A stretch of DNA of 64,000 nucleotides from Bacillota bacterium (GTDB taxonomy: Bacteria > Bacillota > Clostridia > Lachnospirales > Lachnospiraceae), in contig JAEZUM010000079.1 of assembly GCA_023421075.1 (NCBI GenBank), positions 30,852 to 94,851 of the forward strand, written 5' to 3'. Below are positions 24,770 to 34,233 of the stretch, piece after piece (positions within the stretch are counted from its first letter, which is position 1; the number at the start of each line of letters is the position of its first letter). A model generated the notes under the pieces. That model worked only from the letters and a program-made list of their open reading frames with translations. It was not told where the DNA came from and did not search any database. Position numbers and translations under genes: made by a program.

Positions 24770-26626
24770 ATGCTGAAGAAGTTTGTTGATAAACAATTGG
24801 TGGTTCGAAGATTGTTTTTATTTTTATGTGATATCGTTATTATTACGGTTTCTAATGGAATGGGGTTACTCCTGAGATATGATTTGGATCCGAATAAGGT
24901 AGAGAAACAATTTATCGAATCGGTCTGGTCTTACTTACCTATTAATCTTATCATAACGTTAATAATATTTTATCTTTTGAAGCTGTATCATAGCTTATGG
25001 CGTTATGCCAGTATCGCTGAGATGCAGAATGTTTTCTCTGCATGCATTATATCCTCTTTATTACAATTTCTTGGCATGCGTATCTTGCATTATCCTGTTC
25101 CACGTAGTTATTATTTTCTCTATGGAGGAGTATTGTTGTTACTGACCTTGGGTATGCGCTTTTCCTATCGCTTCCTTCGCTCATTAAGAAACAGTAAAGC
25201 GAACCAGGATGCGAATAATGTAATGATTATTGGCGGAGGTAGTGCAGCAAATGCAATTATTAAAGAAATCAATACAAGTGACCATATCAGTAATACAGTA
25301 GTTAAGTGCATCATTGACGACGCGCCTGAGAAGCAGGGCAGTTATATTCATGGCATCAAGGTGACCGGAACGAGAGAAAACATATTAGATTGTGTAAATA
25401 TTTATAAAATTAACGAAATTATTATTGCGATGCCTTCCGTTTCAAAAAAGATAATCAAAGAAATCGTTGAGATCTGTAATCAGACGAGTTGTGAACTAAA
25501 AATTTTACCGGGCATCTATCAATTTGTTAACAATGAAGTCTCGATCAGTAACCTTCGTAATGTTGAGGTAGAAGACTTATTGGGTAGAGATGCAATTAAG
25601 GTTGACTTAGATTCCATCATGGATTATGTGGAAGATAAGGTGATCATGGTTACCGGTGGAGGCGGTTCCATCGGCAGTGAGTTATGCCGACAGATAGCGT
25701 CCAAGAATCCCAGACAGTTAATTATCATAGATATCTATGAAAATAATGCCTACGATATTCAGCAGGAGTTATTAAAGAAGTATCCCGATTTAAATCTCGT
25801 TGTATTAATTGCTTCTGTGCGAAATTCAGCAAGAATGAATTATATTTTCAAGACCTATCGTCCTCAGATTGTATATCATGCTGCGGCACATAAGCATGTT
25901 CCGCTTATGGAGGACAGCCCGAATGAGGCGATTAAAAACAATGTGCTTGGTACCTGGAAGACAGTTCAAGCAGCTGATCTGTATGGAGTAGAAAAGTTTG
26001 TTCTCATCTCTACTGATAAAGCGGTCAATCCAACGAACATTATGGGAGCTTCAAAACGTATCTGTGAGATGATTGTTCAGACATACAACAATCGGTCCAA
26101 TACTGATTTTGTTGCTGTGCGTTTCGGTAATGTTCTTGGTTCTAACGGTAGTGTGATCCCTCACTTTAAAAAGCAGATTGCAGCCGGTGGTCCCGTTACA
26201 GTAACCCATCCGGATATCATTCGTTACTTCATGACTATTCCGGAGGCAGTATCCTTGGTGCTACAGGCAGGAGCCTATGCTAAGGGCGGTGAGATATTTG
26301 TCCTCGATATGGGTGAGCCGGTCAGGATACTTGATCTTGCTGAGAACCTGATCCGTTTGTCAGGTTATAAGCCGAATGAAGATATTATGATCGAATTCAC
26401 CGGTCTTCGTCCGGGAGAGAAGCTATATGAAGAGCTTCTGATGGATGAGGAAGGGCTGGATGATACAGAGAATAAGCTGATCCATATTGGCAAGCCGATT
26501 GAGTTTGATGAGGACAAGTTCTTGCAGCAATTGGAAGAATTAAAGGATGTATGTGTCAAGGAACCACTGGAGATAAGGAAACTAATTAAGAATATTGTTC
26601 CTACTTATACTACAAAGAAGATATAA
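24770..26626 (+). CDS. Membrane-bound nucleotide-sugar 4,6-dehydratase (WbpM/CapD/PglF type)
   Basis: 618 residues. Four membrane segments fill about 1-140. A first Rossmann domain follows (MIIGGGSAANAIIKEI), then the catalytic SDR domain with VTGGGGSIGSELCRQI (~292-307). In the active site STDKAVNPTNIMGASKR (~415-431) the usual SDR Tyr is Met, the hallmark of this family. It converts UDP-GlcNAc to UDP-4-keto-6-deoxy-GlcNAc at the inner face of the membrane. The next genes are a phosphoglycosyltransferase and a reductase, so it likely supplies the first sugar of the repeat unit. Base composition is closer to the housekeeping genes than to the AT-rich island. Confidence 0.9.
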   Translation: MLKKFVDKQLVVRRLFLFLCDIVIITVSNGMGLLLRYDLDPNKVEKQFIESVWSYLPINLIITLIIFYLLKLYHSLWRYASIAEMQNVFSACIISSLLQFLGMRILHYPVPRSYYFLYGGVLLLLTLGMRFSYRFLRSLRNSKANQDANNVMIIGGGSAANAIIKEINTSDHISNTVVKCIIDDAPEKQGSYIHGIKVTGTRENILDCVNIYKINEIIIAMPSVSKKIIKEIVEICNQTSCELKILPGIYQFVNNEVSISNLRNVEVEDLLGRDAIKVDLDSIMDYVEDKVIMVTGGGGSIGSELCRQIASKNPRQLIIIDIYENNAYDIQQELLKKYPDLNLVVLIASVRNSARMNYIFKTYRPQIVYHAAAHKHVPLMEDSPNEAIKNNVLGTWKTVQAADLYGVEKFVLISTDKAVNPTNIMGASKRICEMIVQTYNNRSNTDFVAVRFGNVLGSNGSVIPHFKKQIAAGGPVTVTHPDIIRYFMTIPEAVSLVLQAGAYAKGGEIFVLDMGEPVRILDLAENLIRLSGYKPNEDIMIEFTGLRPGEKLYEELLMDEEGLDDTENKLIHIGKPIEFDEDKFLQQLEELKDVCVKEPLEIRKLIKNIVPTYTTKKI

Positions 26627-26674
26627 GGATCTTATAGTGGGATATTTGAGAAATTAACTATGACGAGGTATCAG

Positions 26675-27295
26675 ATGTACAAACATATAAAAAGGTTTAT
26701 TGATTTTATATTTGCGTTGGTTGGAATAGTTGTACTAAGTCCGCTTTTTCTATTGCTTATTATAGCGATTAAACTTGATTCAAGAGGACCTATTTTATTT
26801 GTACAAAAAAGGGTTGGTAAAAATAAGAAGTATTTTAATATACTGAAATTTCGAACAATGAGTATCAATACGCCCAAGGATACACCTACCCATCTCTTGG
26901 AAAACCCTGAGAAATACATAACCAGGGTTGGAAGGTTAATACGAAAAACCAGCTTGGATGAATTACCTCAGATATGGAATATATTGATCGGAGATATGAG
27001 TATTATCGGACCTAGGCCGGCATTATGGAACCAATACGATCTGATTGAAGAAAGAGATAGATACCGTGCAAATGATATCTTACCCGGTCTGACCGGTTGG
27101 GCTCAAATTAATGGAAGAGATGAATTGTTAATTCTGGATAAAGCCAGGCTTGACGGTGAGTATGTTAAGAAAATGAGTTTTATATTTGACTGTAAATGCT
27201 TCATAGGAACGATTGCCTGCATCGTTAGACATGAAGGAGTCGTTGAAGGTGGTACCGGAAGATATATTGGGGAAGGGAAAGACGGTCATGAGTAG
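26675..27295 (+). CDS. Initiating sugar-phosphate transferase (PglC/WcaJ-type, undecaprenyl phosphate as acceptor)
   Basis: 206 residues from the ATG at 26675, which has GAGG 6 bases upstream; the in-frame ATG at 26660 lacks a binding site. One N-terminal membrane helix (FIDFIFALVGIVVLSPLFLLL) is followed by the bacterial sugar-transferase domain: GPILFVQKRVG, FNILKFRTM, the catalytic region RKTSLDELPQIWN and GDMSIIGPRP. It transfers a sugar 1-phosphate from a UDP-sugar to undecaprenyl phosphate, starting assembly of the polysaccharide unit. The 3' end overlaps the next gene by 8 bases. Confidence 0.9.
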   Translation: MYKHIKRFIDFIFALVGIVVLSPLFLLLIIAIKLDSRGPILFVQKRVGKNKKYFNILKFRTMSINTPKDTPTHLLENPEKYITRVGRLIRKTSLDELPQIWNILIGDMSIIGPRPALWNQYDLIEERDRYRANDILPGLTGWAQINGRDELLILDKARLDGEYVKKMSFIFDCKCFIGTIACIVRHEGVVEGGTGRYIGEGKDGHE

Positions 27296-28202
27296 TACTG
27301 ATAAATCGGATAAAATCATTTGCAAGAGAATCCTTATTACTGGGAAAAACAGCTTCATCGGTCAAGCGCTAGAATCTTGGTTGTTACAACCGAGGTTTTT
27401 GCATCACTATGAAGTTGACACTGTTGATACGATAAACAACGAATGGAGTGAAGTAGAATTCTCGTCATACGATATCGTTTTTCAGGTGGCAGGGATAGCA
27501 CATGTCGATAGTACTAAGTTAGATGATAATAAAAAACAGTTATATTATAAGGTGAATCGTGACCTAACAATTGATATAGCTAAGAAGGCTAGAGATGAAG
27601 GTGTAAAGCAGTTTATTTTTATGAGCTCAAGTATAGTCTTTGCTGATAATTATAAGCTGAATCAAATAAGAAGAATTACTAAGGATGTAGTTCCTACTCC
27701 TTCTAGTATTTATGGAGACAGCAAATTACAAGCAGATTTACGTATCCATGAAATGCAATCATCATTATTTCATGTTGTAAGTCTTCGTCCTCCGATGATA
27801 TATGGGAAAGGTTGCAAAGGTAATTATCCATTATTATCTAAATTTGCTCAGAAAATTCCTGTTTTTCCAGATATTAAGAATGAAAGAAGTATACTCTATG
27901 TCGACAACTTATGCGAATGTATCCGTTTTATTATTGAAAATGAAGAAAGTGGCTATTTTTATCCTCAAAACAGAGAATATATAAGCACATCTTCATTAGT
28001 AAAAGAGATTGCAGAGATTCACGGTAAAAGAATGTATCTTACCAAAATCTTTAATCCTTTAATATATTTACTTTTCGATAAATTAAAAATTGTTAATAAA
28101 GTCTTTGGAAGTTTTGCGTATGATAAGGAAATGAGTGATTATAAAGATTTTGAGTATTGTATTTATGACTTCAAGAAATCAATAAGAGAAACTGAGATAT
28201 AA
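27288..28202 (+). CDS. NAD-dependent SDR, probable UDP-4-keto-6-deoxy-HexNAc reductase (WbpV-like)
   Basis: 304 residues from the ATG at 27288, overlapping the previous stop; GGGAAAG lies upstream. Rossmann start ILITGKNSFIGQAL, catalytic Ser in FMSSSIVF and Tyr-Lys in YGDSK. The region SLRPPMIYGKGCKGNYPLL followed by RSILYVDNLCECI is typical of the reductases that turn the WbpM product into UDP-D-QuiNAc or UDP-D-FucNAc. With the dehydratase and the transferase it would form the unit starter. Which 4-epimer is made cannot be told. From here the genes become clearly AT-richer. Confidence 0.75.
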   Translation: MSSTDKSDKIICKRILITGKNSFIGQALESWLLQPRFLHHYEVDTVDTINNEWSEVEFSSYDIVFQVAGIAHVDSTKLDDNKKQLYYKVNRDLTIDIAKKARDEGVKQFIFMSSSIVFADNYKLNQIRRITKDVVPTPSSIYGDSKLQADLRIHEMQSSLFHVVSLRPPMIYGKGCKGNYPLLSKFAQKIPVFPDIKNERSILYVDNLCECIRFIIENEESGYFYPQNREYISTSSLVKEIAEIHGKRMYLTKIFNPLIYLLFDKLKIVNKVFGSFAYDKEMSDYKDFEYCIYDFKKSIRETEI

Positions 28203-28236
28203 GGATATCGTATTATAACATGAGGTAATAGCATTT

Positions 28237-29442
28237 ATGAAAAAACATCTGTTAGTAATTACACAGTATTTTTATCCGGAACAATTTAGAATAATTGATA
28301 TATGTGAGGAATGGGTAAGGCGAGGCTATAAAGTAACGGTCTTAACCGGAGTCCCAAACTATCCGCAAGGGAAGTTTTATGATGGGTATGGTTTATTTAA
28401 AAGGCGCAAGGAAGTATATAATGGTATACAAATAATTAGAATACCTATCATATCACGTGGAAAAAGTTCTGTGAGATTACTGCTTAACTATTTGTCTTTT
28501 GTTGTTTCCGGGTATATTTGGCAACTTAAAACAAAAATAAAGGCTGATAACGTATTTATATATGAAGTATCCCCTATGACGCAAGCGCTTGTAGGTGTAT
28601 GGTATGCAAAACGACATAGGATCCCATGCAATTTATATGTAACCGATTTATGGCCAGAAAATGTAGAAATAGTAACTGGAATAACACATCCTATTATAAT
28701 AAAACCAATTGAAAAAATGGTTAAATATATATATAGCAATTGTACGAAGATATTCACATCATCTAAAACATTCATCAAGGAAATAGAAAAGCGGGGAGTC
28801 AAGCCTGAAAAACTAGAGTTTTGGCCTCAATACGCAGAAGAACATTATAGACCTGTTAAAATAGATCAGCCTATCAATACAATTAAGGGTGACAATAGAT
28901 TTAAAATTATTTTTGCAGGAAATATTGGAACAGCTCAAGGTTTATGGGTTTTACCAAAGGCAGCACAAGCCCTAAAAGAAATAAAAGCTAATGTTTGCTT
29001 TGTCATTGTAGGTGATGGAAGATATAAGCAGGAGCTTATCAAAAGTATAAAAGAACAAAATGTTATGGATATGTTTTATTTCTTTGACTCACAGCCAGCG
29101 GCAAGTATTCCTACTTTTATGGCAAATTGCGATGCAGCAATGATTTGCTTAGGTAAAAGTAAGGTATTTTCAATGACAATACCTGCAAAAACACAGTCGT
29201 GTTTAGCCTGTGGAATGCCTATTATAGTATGTGCTGATGGTGAGGTTCAGAATATAATTAAGGATGCTGAATGTGGAGTCTATTGTAATGCTGGAGATTA
29301 TATTGAATTAGCAAGAGTAATACAAGAAATTTCGGAATTACCTAAAGATACATTAGTTAGAATGTCTGAAAATGCTTTGAAATATTCCGATGAACATTTT
29401 AATAAATCAGAGTTAATGGATAGAATAGATATATTCTTATAA
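28237..29442 (+). CDS. Glycosyltransferase family 4, WbuB-like (putative L-FucNAc/FucNAm transferase)
   Basis: 401 residues with a GAGG upstream. The GT-B start HLLVITQYFYPEQFRI and the stretch VLTGVPNYPQGKFYDGYGLF are typical of WbuB/WcaI-type enzymes. The C-terminal domain has FAGNIGTAQGLWVLPKA and a late nucleotide-sugar contact region. WbuB of E. coli O26/O145 is thought to transfer L-FucNAc or FucNAm. The FucNAc and FucNAm genes follow immediately here, which supports the same donor. Cytosolic face of the membrane. Confidence 0.8.
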   Translation: MKKHLLVITQYFYPEQFRIIDICEEWVRRGYKVTVLTGVPNYPQGKFYDGYGLFKRRKEVYNGIQIIRIPIISRGKSSVRLLLNYLSFVVSGYIWQLKTKIKADNVFIYEVSPMTQALVGVWYAKRHRIPCNLYVTDLWPENVEIVTGITHPIIIKPIEKMVKYIYSNCTKIFTSSKTFIKEIEKRGVKPEKLEFWPQYAEEHYRPVKIDQPINTIKGDNRFKIIFAGNIGTAQGLWVLPKAAQALKEIKANVCFVIVGDGRYKQELIKSIKEQNVMDMFYFFDSQPAASIPTFMANCDAAMICLGKSKVFSMTIPAKTQSCLACGMPIIVCADGEVQNIIKDAECGVYCNAGDYIELARVIQEISELPKDTLVRMSENALKYSDEHFNKSELMDRIDIFL

Positions 29443-29453
29443 GGAGAACCAGT

Positions 29454-30473
29454 ATGCTAGAGGGTAGTACTTTGTTAATAACAGGTGGAACAGGAAGTTT
29501 CGGTCATGCTGTTCTGGATAAATTTATTAATTCAGATATAAAAGAAATACGTATTTTTTCACGAGATGAAAAAAAACAGGATGACATGCGACATGAGTAT
29601 AATAATGATAAAATTAAATTTTATATTGGTGATGTAAGGGATATTAATTCAGTAAAGGATGCAATGTACGGAGTAGACTATATCTTTCATGCAGCTGCGT
29701 TGAAGCAGGTTCCATCCTGCGAATTTTTCCCTGTTGAAGCAGTCAAGACAAATGTCCTGGGGACAGATAATGTTCTTTCTGCAGCGATTGAATATGAAGT
29801 AAAGAAAGTAATCTGCCTATCAACGGATAAAGCAGCTTATCCTGTTAATGCCATGGGGACTAGTAAAGCTATGATGGAAAAAGTCTTCGTAGCAAAATCC
29901 AGAACAGCTAAGAATACAATAATATGTGGAACAAGATATGGAAATGTAATGTGCTCAAGAGGATCAGTGATCCCGTTATTTATTGATCAAATAAAAAGCG
30001 GAAAGCCTATGACAATTACAGAACCTAAGATGACTAGATTCATTATGAGCCTTGAAGAGGCAGTTGATCTTGTTCAGTATGCATTCGATAACAGTCGACC
30101 GGGTGATTTGTTTGTTCAGAAGGCTCCCGCTTGTACTATAGAAACATTAGCAACAGCTGTAAGAGAATTATTTCATGCTGATAATCCAATTCATGTGATA
30201 GGTATCAGGCATGGAGAAAAATTACATGAAACATTATTAACAAATGAGGAATGCTCTCGTGCGATTGATCAAGGTGAATTTTATAGAGTACCTGCAGATA
30301 ATAGAGATTTGAATTATAGCAAATTCTTTAGTGAAGGAAATGAAAATCGGAATTTGCTACATGAGTTTAATTCAAGCAATACTATGATACTTAATGTTGA
30401 AGAAGTTAAGAAAAAATTATTATTGCTATCTTATATACAAGAAGAACTTAAAAATTGGGAGGACAAGCAGTGA
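29454..30473 (+). CDS. fnlA: UDP-N-acetylglucosamine 4,6-dehydratase/5-epimerase (FnlA/WbjB/CapE type)
   Basis: 339 residues, soluble, AAGGAGAA upstream. NAD site GGTGSFG (11-17); active-site stretch STDKAAYPVNAMGTSK (~122-137), with Met in the usual Tyr place. It performs the first step from UDP-GlcNAc to UDP-N-acetyl-L-fucosamine, combining 4,6-dehydration with C5 epimerisation. The reductase and 2-epimerase of the same pathway follow. Its stop codon overlaps the next start (GTGA). Length matches CapE/WbjB. Confidence 0.88.
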   Translation: MLEGSTLLITGGTGSFGHAVLDKFINSDIKEIRIFSRDEKKQDDMRHEYNNDKIKFYIGDVRDINSVKDAMYGVDYIFHAAALKQVPSCEFFPVEAVKTNVLGTDNVLSAAIEYEVKKVICLSTDKAAYPVNAMGTSKAMMEKVFVAKSRTAKNTIICGTRYGNVMCSRGSVIPLFIDQIKSGKPMTITEPKMTRFIMSLEEAVDLVQYAFDNSRPGDLFVQKAPACTIETLATAVRELFHADNPIHVIGIRHGEKLHETLLTNEECSRAIDQGEFYRVPADNRDLNYSKFFSEGNENRNLLHEFNSSNTMILNVEEVKKKLLLLSYIQEELKNWEDKQ

Positions 30474-31327
30474 AGTACTTAGTTCTTGGCTGCAATGGAA
30501 TGCTTGGTCATATAGTAGCAGCATATCTTGATCAATCCGGACATGACGTATCAGGATTGGCAAAAGGAAGATCAAAAATAGTTAATACAATTATCTCAGA
30601 TGCAACTAATATAGATAAGATCAAAGAAGTGGTTTGTAATGGTAAATGGGATGCAATTATAAACTGTATTGGATTACTGAATAATAATGCAGAAGATCAT
30701 AAGTCGGATGCAGTCTTTATTAATTCATTCTTACCGCATCTGCTTGCTAAAATTACTTCAAATACATCAACTCAAATCGTTCAGATTAGCACGGATTGTG
30801 TATTCTCAGGAACAAAAGGTAATTACCATGAGTATGATCTTCGTGATGGCGAAACATTCTATGATCGCTCTAAAGCACTTGGTGAGTTAGATGATGATAA
30901 GAACATTACCCTAAGATGTTCCATTGTAGGACCAGACATGAAAGAGGAGGGGATTGGACTACTCAATTGGTTCATGAAGCAAAGTGGGGATATTAATGGT
31001 TACAATAAGGCAATTTGGACCGGTCAAACAACGCTTCAGTTAGCAAAAACAATAGAATTTGTAACAAAAAATCGCATCACCGGTATATATAATGCGGTTC
31101 CTGATTCGAGTATCAGTAAGTATGATTTATTAATGATCTTTAATAAATATTTACGACAAAATAGATGTCATATTATACCTAATGAAAAAATTTCAGTGAA
31201 TAAATCATTGGTAAATACAAGAAAAGATATCGATTTTTTGATTCCTGAGTATGATTTAATGGTAGCAGAAATGGCACTTTGGATAAATAATCATAAGGAA
31301 TGGTATCCGCACTACTTTACGGAATAG
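30470..31327 (+). CDS. fnlB: RmlD-like reductase of the UDP-L-FucNAc pathway (FnlB type)
   Basis: 285 residues from the GTG at 30470, which has GGGAGG 7 bases upstream and overlaps the previous stop by 4 bases. N-terminal KYLVLGCNGMLGHIVA is an RmlD-type Rossmann start; STDCVFSG and the YDRSK motif supply the catalytic Ser and Tyr-Lys. It should reduce the 4-keto intermediate from FnlA before FnlC epimerises C2. The gene order A-B-C supports the name over a general dTDP-rhamnose reductase, and no rhamnose gene lies nearby. Confidence 0.8.
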   Translation: MKYLVLGCNGMLGHIVAAYLDQSGHDVSGLAKGRSKIVNTIISDATNIDKIKEVVCNGKWDAIINCIGLLNNNAEDHKSDAVFINSFLPHLLAKITSNTSTQIVQISTDCVFSGTKGNYHEYDLRDGETFYDRSKALGELDDDKNITLRCSIVGPDMKEEGIGLLNWFMKQSGDINGYNKAIWTGQTTLQLAKTIEFVTKNRITGIYNAVPDSSISKYDLLMIFNKYLRQNRCHIIPNEKISVNKSLVNTRKDIDFLIPEYDLMVAEMALWINNHKEWYPHYFTE

Positions 31328-31348
31328 CAATATATGGAGGATCTAACG

Positions 31349-32482
31349 ATGAACAAGTTAAAAGTAATGGTTATCATGGGTACTAGACCGGAAATAATAA
31401 AATTATCTGAGATTATAAAAAAATGTGACAAGTATTTTGATTTAAAGATTGTACACACTGGTCAGAACTATGATTACAGATTGAATGAAATTTTCTTTGA
31501 TGAATTAGGGCTAAGGGAGCCTGATTTTTATTTAAATGTTGTTGGTGATAACTTGGGAACAACCATAGGAAATGTAATTTCAAAATCATATGATTTATTT
31601 GTTCAGGAAAAGCCAGATGCTGTATTGGTACTTGGAGACACAAATTCCTGCCTCTCTGTTATCTCTGCTAAGCGTTTAAAAATTCCGATATTTCATTTGG
31701 AAGCGGGTAATAGGTGTCTTGACGAGAATCTGCCTGAGGAGGTCAATAGAAGAATCGTTGATGTTACTAGCGATGTCAATTTATGCTATACGGAGCATGC
31801 TCGAAGATATATACTTGCTTCAGGAGTAGCACCGGAGAGAACATATGTTGTAGGGTCGCCAATGGCTGAGGTTCTGGATAAGCATATTGATAAAATTAAC
31901 CAAAGTAATGTATTGAATGAGCTTAATCTTGAAATTAATAAGTATATTTTACTCTCTGCACATCGTGAGGAGAACATAGATAATGAAGCGAATTTTTTTG
32001 AATTAATGAATGCTGTGAATGTTATGGCCGAGACCTATAATATACCTGTTATTTACAGTACACATCCGAGAAGCAGAAAATTTATCGAACAGCGTAATTT
32101 TATTTTCCATCCGCTAGTTAGAAACTTACAGCCTTTTGGATTTATTGATTATAATAAATTGCAGCAGAATGCTTTTTGTGTAGTGTCAGACAGCGGAACA
32201 CTTCCGGAGGAAGCTGCTTATTTTAAATTTCCGGCAGTCTCGATCCGTACATCTACTGAAAGACCGGAAGCTATGGATAAAGGCGTATTTGTGATAGGTT
32301 CAATATCATCACTTCAAGTTCTTCAGGCTGTAGAACTTTCAACAAGTATGAATTCAAATAAACATTACGGTTCTAATGTTCCTGATTATAGTGATCGAAA
32401 TGTTAGCGATAAGGTGGTAAAGATAATGCAGAGTTATACTGGTATTGTAAATAGAATGGTTTGGAGGAAAAATGATGCTTAA
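31349..32482 (+). CDS. fnlC: UDP-N-acetyl-L-fucosamine 2-epimerase, WecB-like (FnlC/WbjD/CapG type)
   Basis: 377 residues from the ATG at 31349; GGAGG sits at 31336-31340, so the ATG at 31334, which overlaps it, is rejected. GT-B-type epimerase with VMVIMGTRPEIIKL, the substrate stretch HLEAGNRCLDENLPEEVNRR and a late STHPRSRKF and SDSGTLPEEA. The GNRCLD-NLPEE form is that of FnlC rather than WecB (normally AGLRT). It completes UDP-L-FucNAc. The 3' end overlaps wbuX, so translation is coupled. Confidence 0.85.
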   Translation: MNKLKVMVIMGTRPEIIKLSEIIKKCDKYFDLKIVHTGQNYDYRLNEIFFDELGLREPDFYLNVVGDNLGTTIGNVISKSYDLFVQEKPDAVLVLGDTNSCLSVISAKRLKIPIFHLEAGNRCLDENLPEEVNRRIVDVTSDVNLCYTEHARRYILASGVAPERTYVVGSPMAEVLDKHIDKINQSNVLNELNLEINKYILLSAHREENIDNEANFFELMNAVNVMAETYNIPVIYSTHPRSRKFIEQRNFIFHPLVRNLQPFGFIDYNKLQQNAFCVVSDSGTLPEEAAYFKFPAVSIRTSTERPEAMDKGVFVIGSISSLQVLQAVELSTSMNSNKHYGSNVPDYSDRNVSDKVVKIMQSYTGIVNRMVWRKNDA

Positions 32483-33614
32483 AAAACGTTCCTATCAAAT
32501 CTGTAAAAGATGTGTAATGGACACTTCGGACTCGAAAATTGTATTTGATAAAAATGGGGAATGCGATCACTGTAAGAATTTTGACAAGAATATTAAACCT
32601 TATTGGAATTTTGATAGAAATAGAACGGAAGAGCTTAGCATTATATCATCAAAAATCAGAGCTGCAGGAGAAGGCAAAGATTATGACTGTATTTTAGGCC
32701 TTAGTGGGGGTGCTGATAGTTCTTACTTGGCTTATATTGCGAAGGAAGTCATGCATTTACGCCCTTTGGCTGTCGTTGTTGATACCGGTTGGAATCTGAA
32801 TGTTGCAGTAGAAAACATAGAAAGAATTGTAAAAGGGTTAGATTTGGATATGTACACTGAGGTGGTAAATTGGAAAGAAATGCGGGATCTTCAATTAGCA
32901 TTTTTCAAGGCCCAGATATCGTCACAGGATTTTCCTCAAGACCATGCTATATTTGCAGGATTATATAATTATGCCATGAAGCATGGAATAAAATATGTAC
33001 TTACAGGTTCGAATTGTGCGACAGAATTTATTAGACCCCCGGTAGAGTGGATATATCTGAATGATTTAAGAATGGCAAAGGATATTCATAAAAAATATGG
33101 AAAAGTTCCTTTAAAAACATACCCTATGTGTAGCATGTTGAAATACAGAATATTTTATAGATACTTTTGTGGCATGAAACGAGTTTTTCCTTTAGATTAT
33201 GTTGTCTATAATAAAACGGATGCTGAACAATTGCTACATGATAAATTTGGATGGATGAAATATGAGAACAAGCATTATGAAAATGTTTTTACACGTTTTT
33301 TTGAGGGATATTATTTACCAACTAAATTTGGTTTTGATACAAGGAAAAATGTTTATTCAAACCAAATATTGGCTGGAACGATGACTCGTGATGATGCGCT
33401 TGAGTTACTTCAAAAATCGCCATATGATGCAGAGCAAATGGAACAGGATAAAGAATATATTGCAAAAAAATTAGGAATTACATCGAAAGAGTTTGACAAT
33501 ATAATCACAGGGGAAAACAAATCACCTAAGGATTATAAGAATTCTTATTGGATGATTGAACTAGGTGTTAGAATTAGTAAAATTTTTGGAATTGAAAATA
33601 GAAATATTAGGTAG
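32475..33614 (+). CDS. wbuX: N-acetyl sugar amidotransferase (WbuX/LfnA/WbpG family)
   Basis: 379 residues from the second of two adjacent ATGs (32472 or 32475); GGAGGA at 32463-32468 favours 32475. Zinc-type cysteines Cys10, Cys13, Cys30 and Cys33 (ICKRC, CDHC) precede a PP-loop SGGADS (77-82) that activates a substrate with ATP. Family members turn an N-acetyl group into an acetamidino group, taking ammonia from the HisH2/HisF2 pair encoded next. LfnA and WbuX do this on L-FucNAc, giving L-FucNAm. Placement after fnlABC makes that the likely reaction here. Confidence 0.85.
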   Translation: MLKKRSYQICKRCVMDTSDSKIVFDKNGECDHCKNFDKNIKPYWNFDRNRTEELSIISSKIRAAGEGKDYDCILGLSGGADSSYLAYIAKEVMHLRPLAVVVDTGWNLNVAVENIERIVKGLDLDMYTEVVNWKEMRDLQLAFFKAQISSQDFPQDHAIFAGLYNYAMKHGIKYVLTGSNCATEFIRPPVEWIYLNDLRMAKDIHKKYGKVPLKTYPMCSMLKYRIFYRYFCGMKRVFPLDYVVYNKTDAEQLLHDKFGWMKYENKHYENVFTRFFEGYYLPTKFGFDTRKNVYSNQILAGTMTRDDALELLQKSPYDAEQMEQDKEYIAKKLGITSKEFDNIITGENKSPKDYKNSYWMIELGVRISKIFGIENRNIR

Positions 33615-33620
33615 GTAAAT

Positions 33621-34232
33621 ATGATAGCAATAATTGATTATGGACTAGGTAATCTTGGTTCGATAGCAAACATGTTAAAAGTATTAGGTGAAAAATCGAT
33701 AATTACATCCAATAAGAGTGAAATAATCAATGCTGATAGGTTGATATTACCCGGAGTTGGAGCATTTGATGCTGGAATGAGTCAGTTAAAAGAACGAAAT
33801 CTGATCGAATGTATAAAAGAGCAGGCGAAGAATAAGAAGCCTTTATTAGGCATATGCCTAGGGATGCAACTGCTTGGAAGAAGTAGTGAGGAAGGTATAT
33901 TACCGGGTTTAGGGTTAATTCAATTTGATAATATTCGCTTTAGTTTTGGTGACAATTCACCATTGAAAATACCTCATATGGGATGGGATATTGTTAAATT
34001 CAATCAACATAACCCTTTAATTAAGGATATCCAAGGTGTTCAGAGGTATTATTTTGTTCATTCTTATCATGCGGTTTGTGATAATTCAGAAAACATTCTT
34101 ATGTCCTGTGATTATGGATATGAATTTGCAGCGTCTGTAGTATCTGAAAATGTTTATGGTGTCCAATTCCATCCTGAAAAAAGTCATGATTTTGGTATGG
34201 CATTACTTAATAATTTTGCGAAGAGGTGTTAA
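33621..34232 (+). CDS. wbuY: HisH-like glutamine amidotransferase for sugar amidination (WbuY/HisH2)
   Basis: 203 residues. A class I glutaminase with the nucleophile Cys79 in LLGICLGMQLLG and the His-Glu pair in GVQFHPEKSHDFG. It resembles histidine-pathway HisH but, with no other his genes around and wbuX just before, it should release ammonia from glutamine for the amidotransferase. The next start lies 1 base after its stop. A histidine role cannot be fully excluded by the sequence alone. Confidence 0.85.
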   Translation: MIAIIDYGLGNLGSIANMLKVLGEKSIITSNKSEIINADRLILPGVGAFDAGMSQLKERNLIECIKEQAKNKKPLLGICLGMQLLGRSSEEGILPGLGLIQFDNIRFSFGDNSPLKIPHMGWDIVKFNQHNPLIKDIQGVQRYYFVHSYHAVCDNSENILMSCDYGYEFAASVVSENVYGVQFHPEKSHDFGMALLNNFAKRC

Positions 34233-34233
34233 T

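Noticed and set aside
31349..32482. This 2-epimerase as the missing LegG/NeuC
   Set aside because: Its GNRCLD-NLPEE substrate motif and position after fnlA and fnlB fit FnlC; NeuC/LegG proteins have different motifs.
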